64,000 nucleotides of DNA, from contig CM034138.1 in the NCBI GenBank assembly GCA_019914995.1, positions 310,001 through 374,000 on the forward strand, read 5' to 3'. A program made the position numbers and the translations under genes. Source of the DNA: Acanthochlamys bracteata (Eukaryota; Streptophyta; Magnoliopsida; Pandanales; Velloziaceae). Under the pieces are notes generated by a model. That model was not told the DNA's origin. It saw only the letters and a list, made by a program, of their open reading frames with translations, and searched no databases. This document shows positions 1 through 11,650 of this stretch, piece by piece; the stretch's first letter is position 1; each line of letters starts with the position of its first letter.

Positions 1-169
1 TGATGATATAGGAATGAATATGAAGAATCATATACAGTTAATTAATAGCTTTTTAAGGCCTAGTAGTTGAGATAAAACAGGGTGGGCTAGCTTATAGGTT
101 CTCTTTCAAGTTTTAAAGCTCCTTGAATAACTTTAATAAACTTCTTCATTATCGGCGGTCAGCGAAGAC

Positions 170-543
170 ATGGCCCCAACGGAAGGACTAGATGGAGCTA
201 TGGTGGCGGCACGGAGTAACACTTGCATATATCTGGTTAGAAGAAGAATGTACCATTACATCCCTGGCCGGAAACGCTCGCCCTACAAAGTCTCCAAGTC
301 TGACGTTAGAAAATTCAGTTGGCACAAAGCAGCGTGTCGCATGGCGATGACCGCAGCAGAATCATTCGCCGTTGCGGTAGAGAAGAGTTAAACATCCGGT
401 GGTTTGTAATGGGCTACGACGACACCGTTTTCTTCGTGGACAGATGTGGCATATCGAATTTGCCGTCGGAGAGCGTGATGCATTCGTTCGGGACGGTGTT
501 GGGAATGCGGGGACACAAGCAAATAGCAGTCATCGATCTGTAA
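170..543 (+). pseudogene. Possible broken coding relic, family unknown
   Basis: An ATG at 170 opens 73 codons ending at 391. The text looks gene-like (RSNTCIYLVRRRMYHYIPGR, then KFSWHKAACR). A second frame, open to the stop at 541-543, continues in the same style (REELNIRWFVMGYDDTVFFV). Switching frame near 340-370 gives one more plausible protein of about 120 residues. That pattern suggests a frameshifted fragment of an older gene. I do not recognise the family; the WFVMGYDDTVFFVD stretch loosely recalls beta-propeller or F-box/kelch-type proteins, but this is weak. No intron borders or partner exons are evident. Confidence 0.25.
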
Positions 544-2460
544 GAGAAATTCAAGATGTTACTTGAATGATTCACATTGCATGATGCTGTTACAGGCTAA
601 CGCTCTTCTGTTTCCTGCTCATGGAAAACAATCAATGCGCAGCATGTAATCAAAAGAGTTCTCCAAAAGTAAAGAAGCAGCAAACGTCCAGCAGTAACAA
701 ATGCGGCGAAATTTACAGAATGCTAACTGGTATCTTTTGCATATAGGAGTGTTCCCCTTGTTGCATTTTCAGTAGTTGGGTTCACTCTGAGTTAGATACC
801 TTGAAAGCAAGAGCAGGATCAGTGAAACAGCACGAGACAGCATCGAGCTCACGCGCGCAACTACGGCCTATGTTCTGCCCAAATGCTTCAAGATTGACCA
901 CAGGTGAAACCCGAATTCCAGATGGTTCTGGAATTTGAACCTGAACTTAAACTCATTAAGAACAACAATGGAAACCGTGTTCGGGTTGAAGAAGATGGAT
1001 TAGAACGGGAGCAGAGCACGAGAGTTCTCATCGTCACGCAACGTTGTTAACATTGCAGAGACAGAGGCAATGTTGTTGCTTCAAGAATAATTCCGGCCAT
1101 CCGCTCGCCTGAGTTTTGTGGAACTAAAGTCTCTCTTTTTGGGTTTTGATGTTTGGAAGAAAGTGTTCGTTCTCGTTCCTGGACTTATCTAGATAATGGT
1201 TTGATGACGCTGACTGGATTTCAAAGCAGGTTTGAATCGAACAAAACGGCCAATTAAAAGCCCATAGGCTTAGGATTTCTCTGCTTATCTTAGTACAGCC
1301 TGCTTTAAGTTGCTAGCTTTATAGACCAGTCTGGTTAGCTAGGCCTAAAAACATATATTACAAAGTTGCCAGAGACTATAAATCTTTCAGTTCCTATAAA
1401 CTATAAAATCTTTTCACATAAAACCTAGCCACATGAGCATCCGTGACTATGTGTTTATACAGCAACAGCAACTACTGAAATATTTTAATAATTGGAATTC
1501 TATGGTGATTGACCTGTGGGTGTGTGCGCGATTGTTGTAGAGGTACGCATGCGTACCTTGAAATTTAGGGTTTGGCCCAGACCTAAAACAGGCAGAAATG
1601 CAAATTCATGGTTCATGCACACTGCAGAGAGTAAAGACCGAATTCTAAACCAGTATTATTAACATGTGATATGGGCCTTGTAAGAATAAATCATTGCGGC
1701 CGAATTGGGCCCATTAACACGTACAACACGAGTCACTATTATAATTTCCTTCTGTCTGTCCATATTAGGCTCGCCGACGTTTTCCTATTTTGCTCATTCA
1801 CGTCTCTTTCAAACAGGAGTACTTTTGGAAAAAAAATTTAAATAAATTTTTTTTAAAAAATTAATTATAAAATTAATTAGTAATTAATATTACGATGAAA
1901 ATTTTTTATTTAAAAGTTTAAATAAATTTATTTTTAAAAATTAAAATAAAAAAATAGAAAAGTAAATTGAACTTTCTTTTCAACCAAAAGAAAGAATAAC
2001 AGTAAAAATTGAAATTAATCTCTATGAACAAATAAACAAATTGCGTGTCTGACTATTTTGGTTTTGGTTCGTCAAAATATTAAATTAATTATCTGTAGTT
2101 AGTCTAATGTTTGTTTGGAGCATTGTCAAAACTTGCAGCAGGGCATGCACGACCCAGCTCAGCTGTGCTTTTATTTCCTTCCTCACGGTAGTAGTAGTAC
2201 TACTCCAGCAGCAGCACAAGTAAACAGTAGATTAGGTAATCTAATTTAATGAATCAAGCACGACTCCTGGCTAACTTAATTACTTCACTTCACTATGTCG
2301 AAATTATTAGTAGTAGTTATTAATTAGAAATGGTCTTGGTCAGACGAATTTGTCGGGACTCGAGTTGGCTTTTTGGTTGAAATGGTTTTTTTTGGTTCGC
2401 CCAGTGTTTACATTGTTGCTTGTTTTCCCCACTTGCTCGTGCGCACGTTACCCTACCTAC
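544..2460. other. Intergenic, no supported gene
   Basis: Mixed-composition spacer. A 47-codon reading frame exists on the minus strand around 892-1032 but has nothing to support it. From about 1820 to 1980 the sequence is almost pure A/T and looks like a decayed small transposon or low-complexity tract. From about 2040 on it is probably distal promoter of the AHL gene. Confidence 0.5.
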
Positions 2461-3454
2461 AATACACAACACAACAACAACACCAATCAATCAACAGCGA
2501 TCGCCCGCCCGCCCGCCAGCCTCCCCCGTTCTCTCCTTCTTCTTCTTCTTCAGTCAATGAACCAAAACCCAATCAATCATTTTAGGTAAGTAAACCCTTG
2601 TTCAAATTCATCATCTTCTTATTCTCTCTCGCTCTTATTTATGGTTGTGGACAACTTCAAATATAGAGCTTTCGTGTCACCTGCTTCCACGCCATTATCT
2701 TCATCATCATCATCATATCGCTACTAGCTCTTCTCGATATATATATTGCAAAACACAGATTCGTATAGAAATTGCTTTCTTTGATAGGTAGTATAATGAA
2801 AGGAAAAGGAGAGAACTTCAATTGGCCAAGGAGTCGTTAACTTGGTGCATATATATATGGTACGCATTATTATTGTTCTTCTGTTTCTACCTTGCTTGCG
2901 TTTGTTTTTTTGGGATATATTGATTGATAAAGGAGTAAATTAATGAAATGGTTTATAACAGGTTTGCTTGCTATGCATCTACTGCTGTCGAAAGAAACGG
3001 ATCATGAAGATAAGAAGCACTACCGATTGAATCATCCATCCATCATTCATTATCACTATAAAGTAAAGTAAAGATCAGAAGAGCTAGAAAGCAAAAGCAG
3101 CAGCAGGAACAATCCAAGTAAAGAAGCAAATTTAATGCAAAGATTTCATTATTAATAATTCATCTGCTTCCCTCCTTTGCTTAGATATCCGAGAAGAGTA
3201 GAACAGAGAAAGAGCGAGGGTATTACAAGTTGTCATCAATCGATCTGCTGCAGGTCTATCTGTTGTCAGTCGGTGATTTCAGATAATTTCCGTCTTTTCT
3301 CTTTTTTTACCACACCGTTACATAGTGCTGCACAAGGTAGTGCATTGCTAAACACAGCAGAACAAGAAAACAAGTCCAAAATCTTTCTCCCTAACTAGTT
3401 CAAAAAGACAAGCTTATTCTTCTTGTGTGTTGGGTTTTACATACTTCAGAAGAG
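2460..3454 (+). promoter_or_regulatory. Probable 5' leader of the AHL gene with a leader intron
   Basis: A pyrimidine-rich, CAACAA-rich tract (about 2460-2585) resembles a plant 5' untranslated region and ends in a near-perfect donor, AG|GTAAGTA, with GT at 2586-2587. A good acceptor, TACATACTTCAG, ends at 3449, with CTAAC (3391-3395) as a possible branch site. Removing 2586-3449 would place the conserved AHL N-terminus six bases into the second exon. Other acceptors (near 2962 and 3253) are possible. An ATG at 2557 in the leader would start an upstream frame overlapping the AHL frame after this splice. Inferred from sequence only; no transcript evidence. Confidence 0.45.
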
Positions 3455-4414
3455 CTGGCAAACCGTTGGTGGGGAGGCAGTGCAGTGATGGGAGGGGTCG
3501 ACCCGGTTGCATCCGCATCGCCGGCGATCCCTTCTCTCCATCTACGAAACCCAGAAATCGATCACAATCATTTCTACACCATGCAACAGAGACAATCAGA
3601 AGTACCACCAGACCCAACAACTCCCAACAGCAGCGGCAGCAACCAGAACCAAACCAACGAAGACGAAGACAACGCTGACGCGGCTAACCCTACTTCCGGC
3701 AACAGTGGCGGTTTTGCGTCTTCCACCCGTCGTCCACGTGGTCGTCCACCGGGTTCCAAGAACAAACCGAAACCACCGGTTATTGTAACACGTGAAAGCC
3801 CCAATGCTCTCCGATCTCATGTTCTTGAGATTGCGAGCGGCACTGATATCATGGAAGCGATCTCTTCTTTCGCTCACCGACGCCAACGCGGTGTTTCTGT
3901 GCTTTCAGGTAGTGGAGTTGTCGCTAACGTTACTCTCCGGCAACCAGCTGCGCCGCCGGGTGCGGTAGTTGCCTTGCGTGGAAGGTTCGAGATTCTTTCG
4001 CTCTGTGGTTCTTTTCTACCACCGCCGTCTCCGCCGGGAGCAACAGGGTTAACTGTTTATCTCGCCGGAGGACAAGGACAAGTAGTCGGTGGGAGTGTTA
4101 TGGGAGAGCTGGTTGCTTCAGGGCCTGTAATGATTATAGCTGCAACTTTCGCTAACGCAACATACGAAAGACTGCCGTTGGAAGACGAAGAAACGCCGGC
4201 GGAGAACGCCGTTCAGCCGCCAGCAACATCTGAAGGACTGCAGCAGAGTCCGCCGGGAGCTTCCGCCGGTGTCGGGGGCGGAGATCCTTCTGCAATGCCG
4301 GTGTATAATTTGCAGCAAACCATGGTGAGCAATGGGTCGCAGATATCATCTCATGATGTGTTTGGTTCATGGGCTTCTGCTGCTGCTGGTTCTCGTCCAC
4401 CTCCGTCTTACTAG
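3455..4414 (+). CDS. AT-hook motif nuclear-localized protein, AHL15-like
   Basis: Intronless clade-A AHL. AHLs bind AT-rich DNA in the nucleus and, through the PPC/DUF296 domain, form multimers and recruit partners that affect chromatin, growth and developmental phase change. Counting from the CTG at 3455 (319 residues): conserved N-terminus ANRWWGG (2-8), type-I AT-hook [17 protein letters not shown] (about 92-108), PPC domain (about 119-240) with GRFEIL, and an acidic then proline-rich tail ending RPPPSY. The N-terminal match to AHL15 proteins begins exactly at the CTG, where relatives have ATG. The frame has no ATG between the stop at 3392-3394 and the ATG at 3488; starting at 3488 gives 308 residues and loses ANRWW. 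CTG has G at -3 and G at +4. Family assignment is firm; the start is unresolved. Confidence 0.93.
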   Translation: MANRWWGGSAVMGGVDPVASASPAIPSLHLRNPEIDHNHFYTMQQRQSEVPPDPTTPNSSGSNQNQTNEDEDNADAANPTSGNSGGFASSTRRPRGRPPGSKNKPKPPVIVTRESPNALRSHVLEIASGTDIMEAISSFAHRRQRGVSVLSGSGVVANVTLRQPAAPPGAVVALRGRFEILSLCGSFLPPPSPPGATGLTVYLAGGQGQVVGGSVMGELVASGPVMIIAATFANATYERLPLEDEETPAENAVQPPATSEGLQQSPPGASAGVGGGDPSAMPVYNLQQTMVSNGSQISSHDVFGSWASAAAGSRPPPSY

Positions 4415-6679
4415 CTAGTAGTTCTCATCTTTCTTAATTTCCTTCCACACTACCTAGTCTTATTATCATCAAAATCAATTTCTTCTTCTTGTAACTTTGT
4501 AAACTTCTATTATGCGCGCATTAATCTGTTTACTTAGTTTGAATTTCTTCTTTGTTAAAATGTAGCTAGTTTGAAGCTTTGATTTGTACTACCAGCATAT
4601 AGTCGCAATGTAATTTGTAGACACTTAGCTGCTTCTTCTTCTACTTCTTTGAAATAATTATTATCTCGAGCCTTTTTTTCTATTCACGAGTCAAATCCTT
4701 GTTTTTTCCGTATTAGCTATAGCTTATGTCTCGAAAACTTCTAGAAATATTGGGACCTTAACAAAATTTTCTTATTCAAGACAAACATGTTTTGCCGGAC
4801 CGGAGTCGAACAAAAATAAGCTATACAACTCCTACAGAAACAATTCGGCTGGCGTTGAGCAGTTGATCAGCGATGGGAAAAAGTTGCAGCGGTCAGTTCT
4901 CTCTGTTTGTTTTGATTCCTGATCATGACAAGAGTAATATCAAATGAAAATGGCATGCATATGCTTCTTTCATTTTCATTTCATTTCATTTCTTCTGCAG
5001 GAATAAGAACAGGAAGCTGATTGTTAAGACAGATAATTAATTACTAGTACAGGCTGGTTTTGGATTTGGATAGACTTGTGATCTGATTGGTAGTGAACAG
5101 TGAAAAGAGAAGAATTTTGGTTGAGTAGGTTGGACTAAAGGAAATTAAAAGAGAAGAAATTATAACAACTTTCTTCAAATTTCAAAACGTATAATATACA
5201 ACTAGCAGGTTTATAGTTTTGATTGATAGGACTTGGGGGTTGGAGTGATAAGAGAAAGAGTTGTTGAGCATCTTCCATTCATCATCCATTGTGTTCTTTT
5301 TTCTTTTAAGTAAAAAAAAAAGAAGAAAATTCTTATTTAGATTGATGTGGTGTGTGCTTTGTTGGGTTTGTGGAGTGCAGATTTTATGATAAGGGCACTT
5401 TCAGTTTCAGTGCTGTACTTGTGTGTTTCTTCTGGGATTCTGACTACATTATTAATGTTATTTTTAGCTGTTTCATGGAGGAAGCAAAAGAAATTATAAA
5501 GCAATCATACTGAAACAGAAAACAACACTACTCTTTGGCCCTGTGAATTTAGGGTATATTTTAATTTTTTCTAAAAGGTTATTTTTTTGTTAAATTTTGA
5601 ATAGGACTACTTTAATTTTATTTTATATTTTATTTATTTTGATTATATATTTTTGTTGAATATAATTTTGAACGAATTTTTATTTTTATAAAATTTATTT
5701 TTATGAAACTTAAATCAAACACATAAATCTTAAAAAGTTGTTGAATAATCAGTTTTTTTGTTGTTGCTCTTCATTGTCAAAAAAGTAAAACCTCAAATTT
5801 CTACATGCCTACAAGAAAAAAAGGTAAGTAAAATATTATAATAATCTATAAAGGACCAAAAAAAAATTTTCTAGTACACTTCATTGTTTCTTCTATTCTG
5901 GTTTATCTAATAATCCATTCTTGTAGTTATTTGTTAAGAAGAAGGATTTGATGACACCTTCTTCTTTCTGGAATATTAACTGAAATGAAACAAATAATTC
6001 TTGTATTATTTATTGTATTTATTTTATATTCAGTGTGCTCAATTATGTAAGGCATCTGTGTACACGTATACGTTGGCTTCTAAGTTTCTGGATGGATAAC
6101 CTTTTAAATTTCTAGGAGAAATGATCTATGAATGTAGCCAAATTTTATGAAGCAGGAATGAATAATTGAGATTTATTTGGTTCACAGATCACCTCCTAAA
6201 CAGTTATTTCCTTTTTGTCTTCAAAATATTACGTACTCAGAGACAAGAAAATGTTCGTAAACAGATGTGCACCTGCCACTGGTTAAAACTTTTATTTTTC
6301 AACTTAACATGAAATTCATCAAAGAAATTCACTAGAAATAGTTATTATCTTTTCATTCCATGGTCTATTATCTCAGCTTTGATGGGGAACATATATGTGG
6401 AGAATATGAAAGTTAATCATGAACATTCATTCAAATTCAAAGTTTGGTAAGAGGTGGACAGCTAGATAGATATTAGACGAACATTGAAATTTTTGTATTC
6501 AGCAATTCAAGGATTTCTACATTGATTGACAAACTAGCTATTGACATTTGGAACAAAAGTAATAGAAACTATATATACGTTTTATATGCAATCCATGAAA
6601 GTCAAAACACATGCCAAGAATAATAATAAAACTTTGTAAAAGAGATCAAAATATACAAACAACACCATGCACTGAGCTC
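4415..6679. other. Intergenic between AHL and pTAC16
   Basis: The first few hundred bases are probably AHL 3' untranslated sequence. A short TTTCA microsatellite lies near 4970-5000, and AT-rich tracts occur at 5560-5740. The bases just below 6680 should be 3' untranslated sequence of pTAC16 on the minus strand. No gene-like frame or RNA gene was found. Confidence 0.5.
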
Positions 6680-9637
6680 TCAATCGTCGTCTATGTAAAT
6701 TGTTTCTTGCCTGAACAGGCCTCCCAAAAAGTTCTTGGCCTCTGATTTCTGCTCGGGTTCTTCGACCTTTGCTTTGGTTGCAGGTTGCTTTTTCACAACA
6801 GCCTTTTGCGGTGGCAACTTACGAGCCTTCGCCTCACCTCTGACAGTGGCTATTTGCGTTAGTGGTTTTCCGTTGGAAGTTTGAGCAACTGCAGTTGAAA
6901 TTTGTGAACTCAGTTTCTCCCAGGAGAATCCAGCCCCAAAGCCTTTTGCTTTGCTCAAGAGGTCTTCGACGGAAGGTTGCGCTGCAGGAGTTGGTTCTCC
7001 TCTTTCACGAGCTTCTTCAGCAAGGTTAGAGGCCTTAGCTTCTTGTTCTTTGAGCCGCTTCATCTCTTCCTCGAGTTTCTTAGTTGCTTCTGCTGCTTCT
7101 CGAGCTCTCTGAGTGGCTAGCAGTGCATCTTCCTCTGCCTTTGCTTTGGCAAGGGCTTCTGCATAATCTTTTCTTCTCCCATCCTCAGGAATAGCGCTAA
7201 AAGAGATATACCAAACTATTTTAGGAAGACTAGTAACTAAAGCAAGATCATCAAAAAATGAGTGGAAAATGCTCTTATTGAAACCAAATGTAAGCTGCAT
7301 CATTCAATGATGAGACAGCCTAATAAAAAAGTTGCCACAACATATTATGAACACTGATGTTGTAATTGCAGCGAAGCATTGAGATCATGTTGAATGGGAT
7401 TCTACTCGCTAGCTTCTTAAGAACCAAGTCCCATACTTTAACGTTGAGTCATTGACAGGCCTAAATTTGTTTTACAACCTCCCAAATGGATTTTACAACA
7501 TGATACTTCAAATGTGTATTCGACTATTGGAACAATTGTCATTTAGAGGCACAGTAAGTAATTGATCTCTATAAGGAATTGTATCAGCAATTGTGAATAC
7601 CCTAAGTTGGCAAAAGAAATATCACATGAACTCCACCTTCCAAGTGCATAAATAGATAAGGCTTATGCAAGGTAAGTTAACATATCAATTTGTAGGCCCA
7701 GCACACCAAAACCAAGAAGAACAGGACACATGAGCTGCACGCAAGAGACATGGAGCAGATTCAGGTGATCATACACGTTCTATGTCCCTGAAGCTAGGGG
7801 TGTAAAATAAGCACTGGCCCAACTGAGTGATGTGCAGCTTGTGTAAACTGTTCATTGAAGTTCCTCAAAGCTAAACCTTTAAATTAAATACTATACACTT
7901 CCATTCATGACAACGTAGTAAGAATTAAAAGATAAGGAAAATCCAAAGGCATCTCAATCTGGAATGTTACTTGTACTAAAAATCTTCATAAAAGGTTCAA
8001 GAGTACTCTTGCTTAAGAGGTTCTGTTGAAGTTGTGTTGAATCACCTGAAAAATTCAGCTACAGTCTTTGAAGGAGCACAGGGACCTGTACAAACCTCAA
8101 CAACCTGTCAAAAGAAGTTTACTTCAGATAAAAATATTTTCCTCGAGAATTCACTAGCACATCTTTTGCAAGCACGAAATGCCAACCATAACCAGAAATT
8201 TATTTGCACTTTTTCTTGTTTACCTCGTCCCTGCCAGGTGAGTAGGTAATTATCTTAAGGCAGCGCCAGTTCTTCAGAAAATAATAATAAATAAACATAT
8301 CTTTCACCGATAAGAGGAACAATTTCAACTCCAGTTCTTCATAAGAAACTTATCAAACCAATGCTAGGCTAACTTAAGAAGAAACCCATCTCCTCACCTT
8401 ATTCTCTGCAACCAAGGTGTTCGAAAAAATATCCGCAACAAAACTTGCTATCCGTGACATTGGCACCTGTACAACTTCAATCAATTAAACCGCAATTCAC
8501 AAAATCTACAAGCTGCATTCTTGACAACACCAATTTTGTTACTAAAATATATTGACGAGATTCATTGAATACCTTGAATAACTCTTCACTGCCAGCGGCG
8601 GCGGTGCGTTCGCCAGATACAATAAGACCGTAGTCGGTCTCCGCGGCGTATTCGTCGGTGACTGAAGTCTTAATAACCGTGTAGGCAACATCAGTCTCCA
8701 CAACACGCTGCAACAACTCTTCGATCGACAGCTGCTTCGAAGGATTGAAATTCAGCAGCGCTGAAAGATTGCTGATGAAAGAAGTAATCCCATCGATCAC
8801 GTTATACGTCGAACCGTTATCAACGGCGCTAAAATCACCGTTAGCTCCAGAATCGTAAATGATCGCCACGTGGCTGACACCGGCTAGTTGTGCAGCGCGG
8901 ATTACTTCAACGGCGTCGTTAGTGGTGACCTCACTGGTTGCACCGTTTTCTAACGGCCCAACTGTAACGGCGACTTTCGTTGCTGGCCCGATTGCTTTAG
9001 CGATGGATTCAGCGTCGTCGAATAAAGACTCAACGGCGTTAAGTCGCCGTGATTCCTCCGGCGAAATTATCTGTTACAAATAATCTTAGTAGTTATTGGG
9101 CTCGGGCTTTCTTCTCAGGGTCTACTATGGTGTTAGGCCCAAAAACAGAAACAGTTAAACTTGTTTGATTTTGCAGTAGTTTTCTAAACAGAAACAGTTT
9201 AGACTTTGCAGTAGTGTTCTAACCTTGTATGTTGCTGCAAGTCTGGCAAGGTCTTGAGCTGCACTGAGCTCCGGCACGCCGGCTCGGACAATATACCCTC
9301 GTCTTAACAGTGTCAATGCAATCCTGCTTCCAAGTTGGCCAGTGGCTCCGGCGACGAACACCGTCTTCGGATCCTTTCTTCTCCTGTTAGAAAACAAACC
9401 CGTCGACGGATTACTGACTACCGGAATCAATGACTTCGTGTCGAGTGGGATTTTCGCGAAATCGAAGTCGAAGGAGAACGTCTTCTTTGTTGCGACTTCT
9501 CCGCCATCTTCAGTGCTGCTCGGGGTCTGTTTCGCGTACACGACGGTGAATTTCTTCGTTGGTCTCGATCTGACATGGTTCGGAAGTGGAGTTGAAGCAA
9601 GGTACTGGAGGCTGTTCGACGTAAGTGCCGGGGCCAT
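6680..9637 (-). CDS. PTAC16: Plastid transcriptionally active chromosome protein 16 (pTAC16)
   Basis: Five exons on the minus strand: 9637-9224, 9070-8573, 8466-8398, 8104-8046 and 7196-6680, all with GT-AG introns and consistent phases, giving 518 residues (Arabidopsis pTAC16 is about 510). ATG at 9637 reads MAPALTSNS, matching the MAPTLTSNS start of the family. The N-terminus looks like a transit peptide. An atypical NAD(P)-binding Rossmann domain follows (VFVAGATGQLG, residues 93-103). The C-terminal third is a charged coiled coil, then KARKLPPQKAVVKK and the family-specific end GGLFRQETIYIDDD. pTAC16 is found with plastid nucleoids and thylakoid membranes; its exact function is not settled. 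Alternative starts upstream of MAP are not supported. Confidence 0.96.
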
Positions 9638-10124
9638 TGCTGTTGCAGTAGCAATGCAGATGAGTTGTACGATAAACAGTTGCAACGTTGGAAATCAAAA
9701 TGAGCGTGTGATTGAGTGGTGGCATACCGAGTCGTGCTTGCCTATGTGGAGTTGGATTGAGATGGGTTCGTTGCCGACCCAATCAGGTTGAGCCACGTTG
9801 AATGAGCTCTATCAGAAACTGGTGGCTTGAACTCGAACAATTTGCCACACCACTCAGTGAGAATGCGCTGGATATCAACGGACTTGAAACTTATAAAAGC
9901 GGCGTTATTGTATTCATTCGGCCCAATTAAAATTGAGAAAGCCTTTTACGATATCGGCTACTTAGGACAACGTCTGTAATAAAAAATACAAATAAAAAAT
10001 TACATTAAATTATCAACATAATTTGAAAATTTTATATTACGATAAAGAAATGACCAAAAAGTCAAAACCAGTTAATTAGTTGTTAAGTGCGTATAAAGTG
10101 AATATAACTACATTTGTCTTAATA
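9638..10124. other. pTAC16 upstream region
   Basis: Probable promoter and 5' untranslated region of pTAC16 (minus strand), becoming AT-rich beyond 9980. Nothing else is supported. Confidence 0.4.
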
Positions 10125-11310
10125 TAGACCGTTGGTTGGATTAACATTAAGTAAATTAATTTTATATTGAATAAAAATAAAATAGAATGGAGTTAATATA
10201 ATAAAAAGTTTCATAGCCTATTAGTTTAAATTTTTAGGTTGAAGTGAGCTTTTTAGTATATGAATCGGATCATTCAGCTGTTTTATCTTAATTACGTAGT
10301 AACGATGCGCATGCAAAGCGACCAACGCATGTTATAACTCTAACTGATAATATAATAAGCAGACTAAGAGTAGTGTGATTCAGATGAGTTTTTCTCAAGG
10401 TGTAAGTAAGGATTCAGATCAAGTTGGTATATGATGACTGACATTGGTGTGCAGTAACGGTGTTTAGAGACAAGTGGTTGGGATTCTGAGTGATCGACGT
10501 ATTTAATGTGTGATAGAATGCTCAGATGAAAAAAATTATAGATGACTCAATTTTGAGGAGAGATTATTAAGTTAAAAGTGAATAAATTAGTCTCATATTA
10601 AATAAAAATAGGGTTAAGATAATAGAGAGTTTTATAATCCATTGGTTTAAGTGTTTCGATTTGATTGGATTTCTAGTGTATGAGCTGAACGTTTCGGATG
10701 TCTTATTTTAGTTAACTCTTTCAGTGTTGTATCTTCCCAACAGTAATATCAGAGAAAGTTTTGGTTGGATGCCTGATGCACGTATTAGCTCTTGCTGACA
10801 GTAGTTGAATATGTTAAAAGTAGTGCGACTCACAAACGCTTTCTTAAGGTGTGAGTGAGAATGCAGAATAAGTTCGGCTCTGATAGCTAGTTCTTAATTG
10901 CGCATTAACAATATGTAGGCGAGGCGGCCGGCGCATTTTATAGTTCTAGTCGGTAGTATGATAAGCAAGTTAAAAATAATATGAATCAAATAGGCTTCCA
11001 TAAGGTGTGAGTAAGAATTCGGAATAAATTGAACTCTGATGGCCGGCTGTTGGTGTGCAATGACGGTACTCGAAACAAAGTGGATGGGATTTTGATCGAT
11101 TGATGTATTTGGTGCAAAATAGAATGCTCGAATGAAAAAAAATATGGGTGACTCACCCTTAAGGTAGAAATTATTATGTTAAGAGTTAGTAGATTGGTTC
11201 TATATTGAATAAAAATAAGATAAAAATATAGTTAATATATTAGAAAGTTTCATAACCAATTGGATTGAGTTTTTTAGAGTATGAACCGGATCTTTGAGAT
11301 GAACTTTTTT
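10125..11310. repeat. Diverged tandem array of LTR-like repeat units
   Basis: Three landmark motifs recur in order: AAGGTGTAAGTAAG-type at about 10398, 10846 and 11002; TTGAATAAAAATAA-type at about 10165, 10600 and 11204; and TTTCATARCC-type followed by a TTGGTTTAAG-like tract at about 10210, 10633 and 11250. The unit is about 430-450 bp, with one partial unit (about 10735-10880) lacking the middle. The wording resembles non-coding ends of plant LTR retrotransposons, so I infer nested or tandemly duplicated solo-LTR remnants. Copies are substantially diverged, implying age. Confidence 0.6.
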
Positions 11311-11393
11311 GATATTGTATCTTCCCAATATAAACTTGCTGCAAACTATTTTACAGAGAAATTCTTGGAATAAAACATCTGCAAGCAGTCTTA

Positions 11394-11647
11394 GAGCGCG
11401 TTTGGCATGGCGTTTCAAAAGCTGTTTTTCAATTTTTTCCTATTTCATATTTTTTAATATATATTTTATAAGTATTTAGAAAATTTATTAAAAATTTAGA
11501 AAGTGTAGAAAAATTTTACGTAATGAGATCTTTTTATTGCATATTTTTATTTTTTTTAAAAAAAAAATAAAGCTTATTTTTCAAAAAGAATAAAAATATC
11601 TTCCGTTTCAGAAAAGTTCTACTTAATAAGCAATTCTAAACGCCCAC
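11394..11647. mobile_element. MITE, family 1 copy A (TTA target duplication)
   Basis: The left end GAGCGCGTTTGGCA and the inverted right end GTGGGCGTTTAGAA form imperfect terminal repeats; TTA flanks both sides (11391-11393 and 11648-11650). The interior is AT-rich and non-coding. It shares internal words with the copies at 16463, 27562, 42906 and 56155. Size and TTA duplication fit PIF/Harbinger (Tourist-like) MITEs. Confidence 0.6.
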
Positions 11648-11650
11648 TTA

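Noticed and set aside
3425-3454. AHL start at GTG 3425
   Set aside because: The codon is GTG, the residues before L-A-N-R-W-W have no family similarity, and the segment is probably intron.
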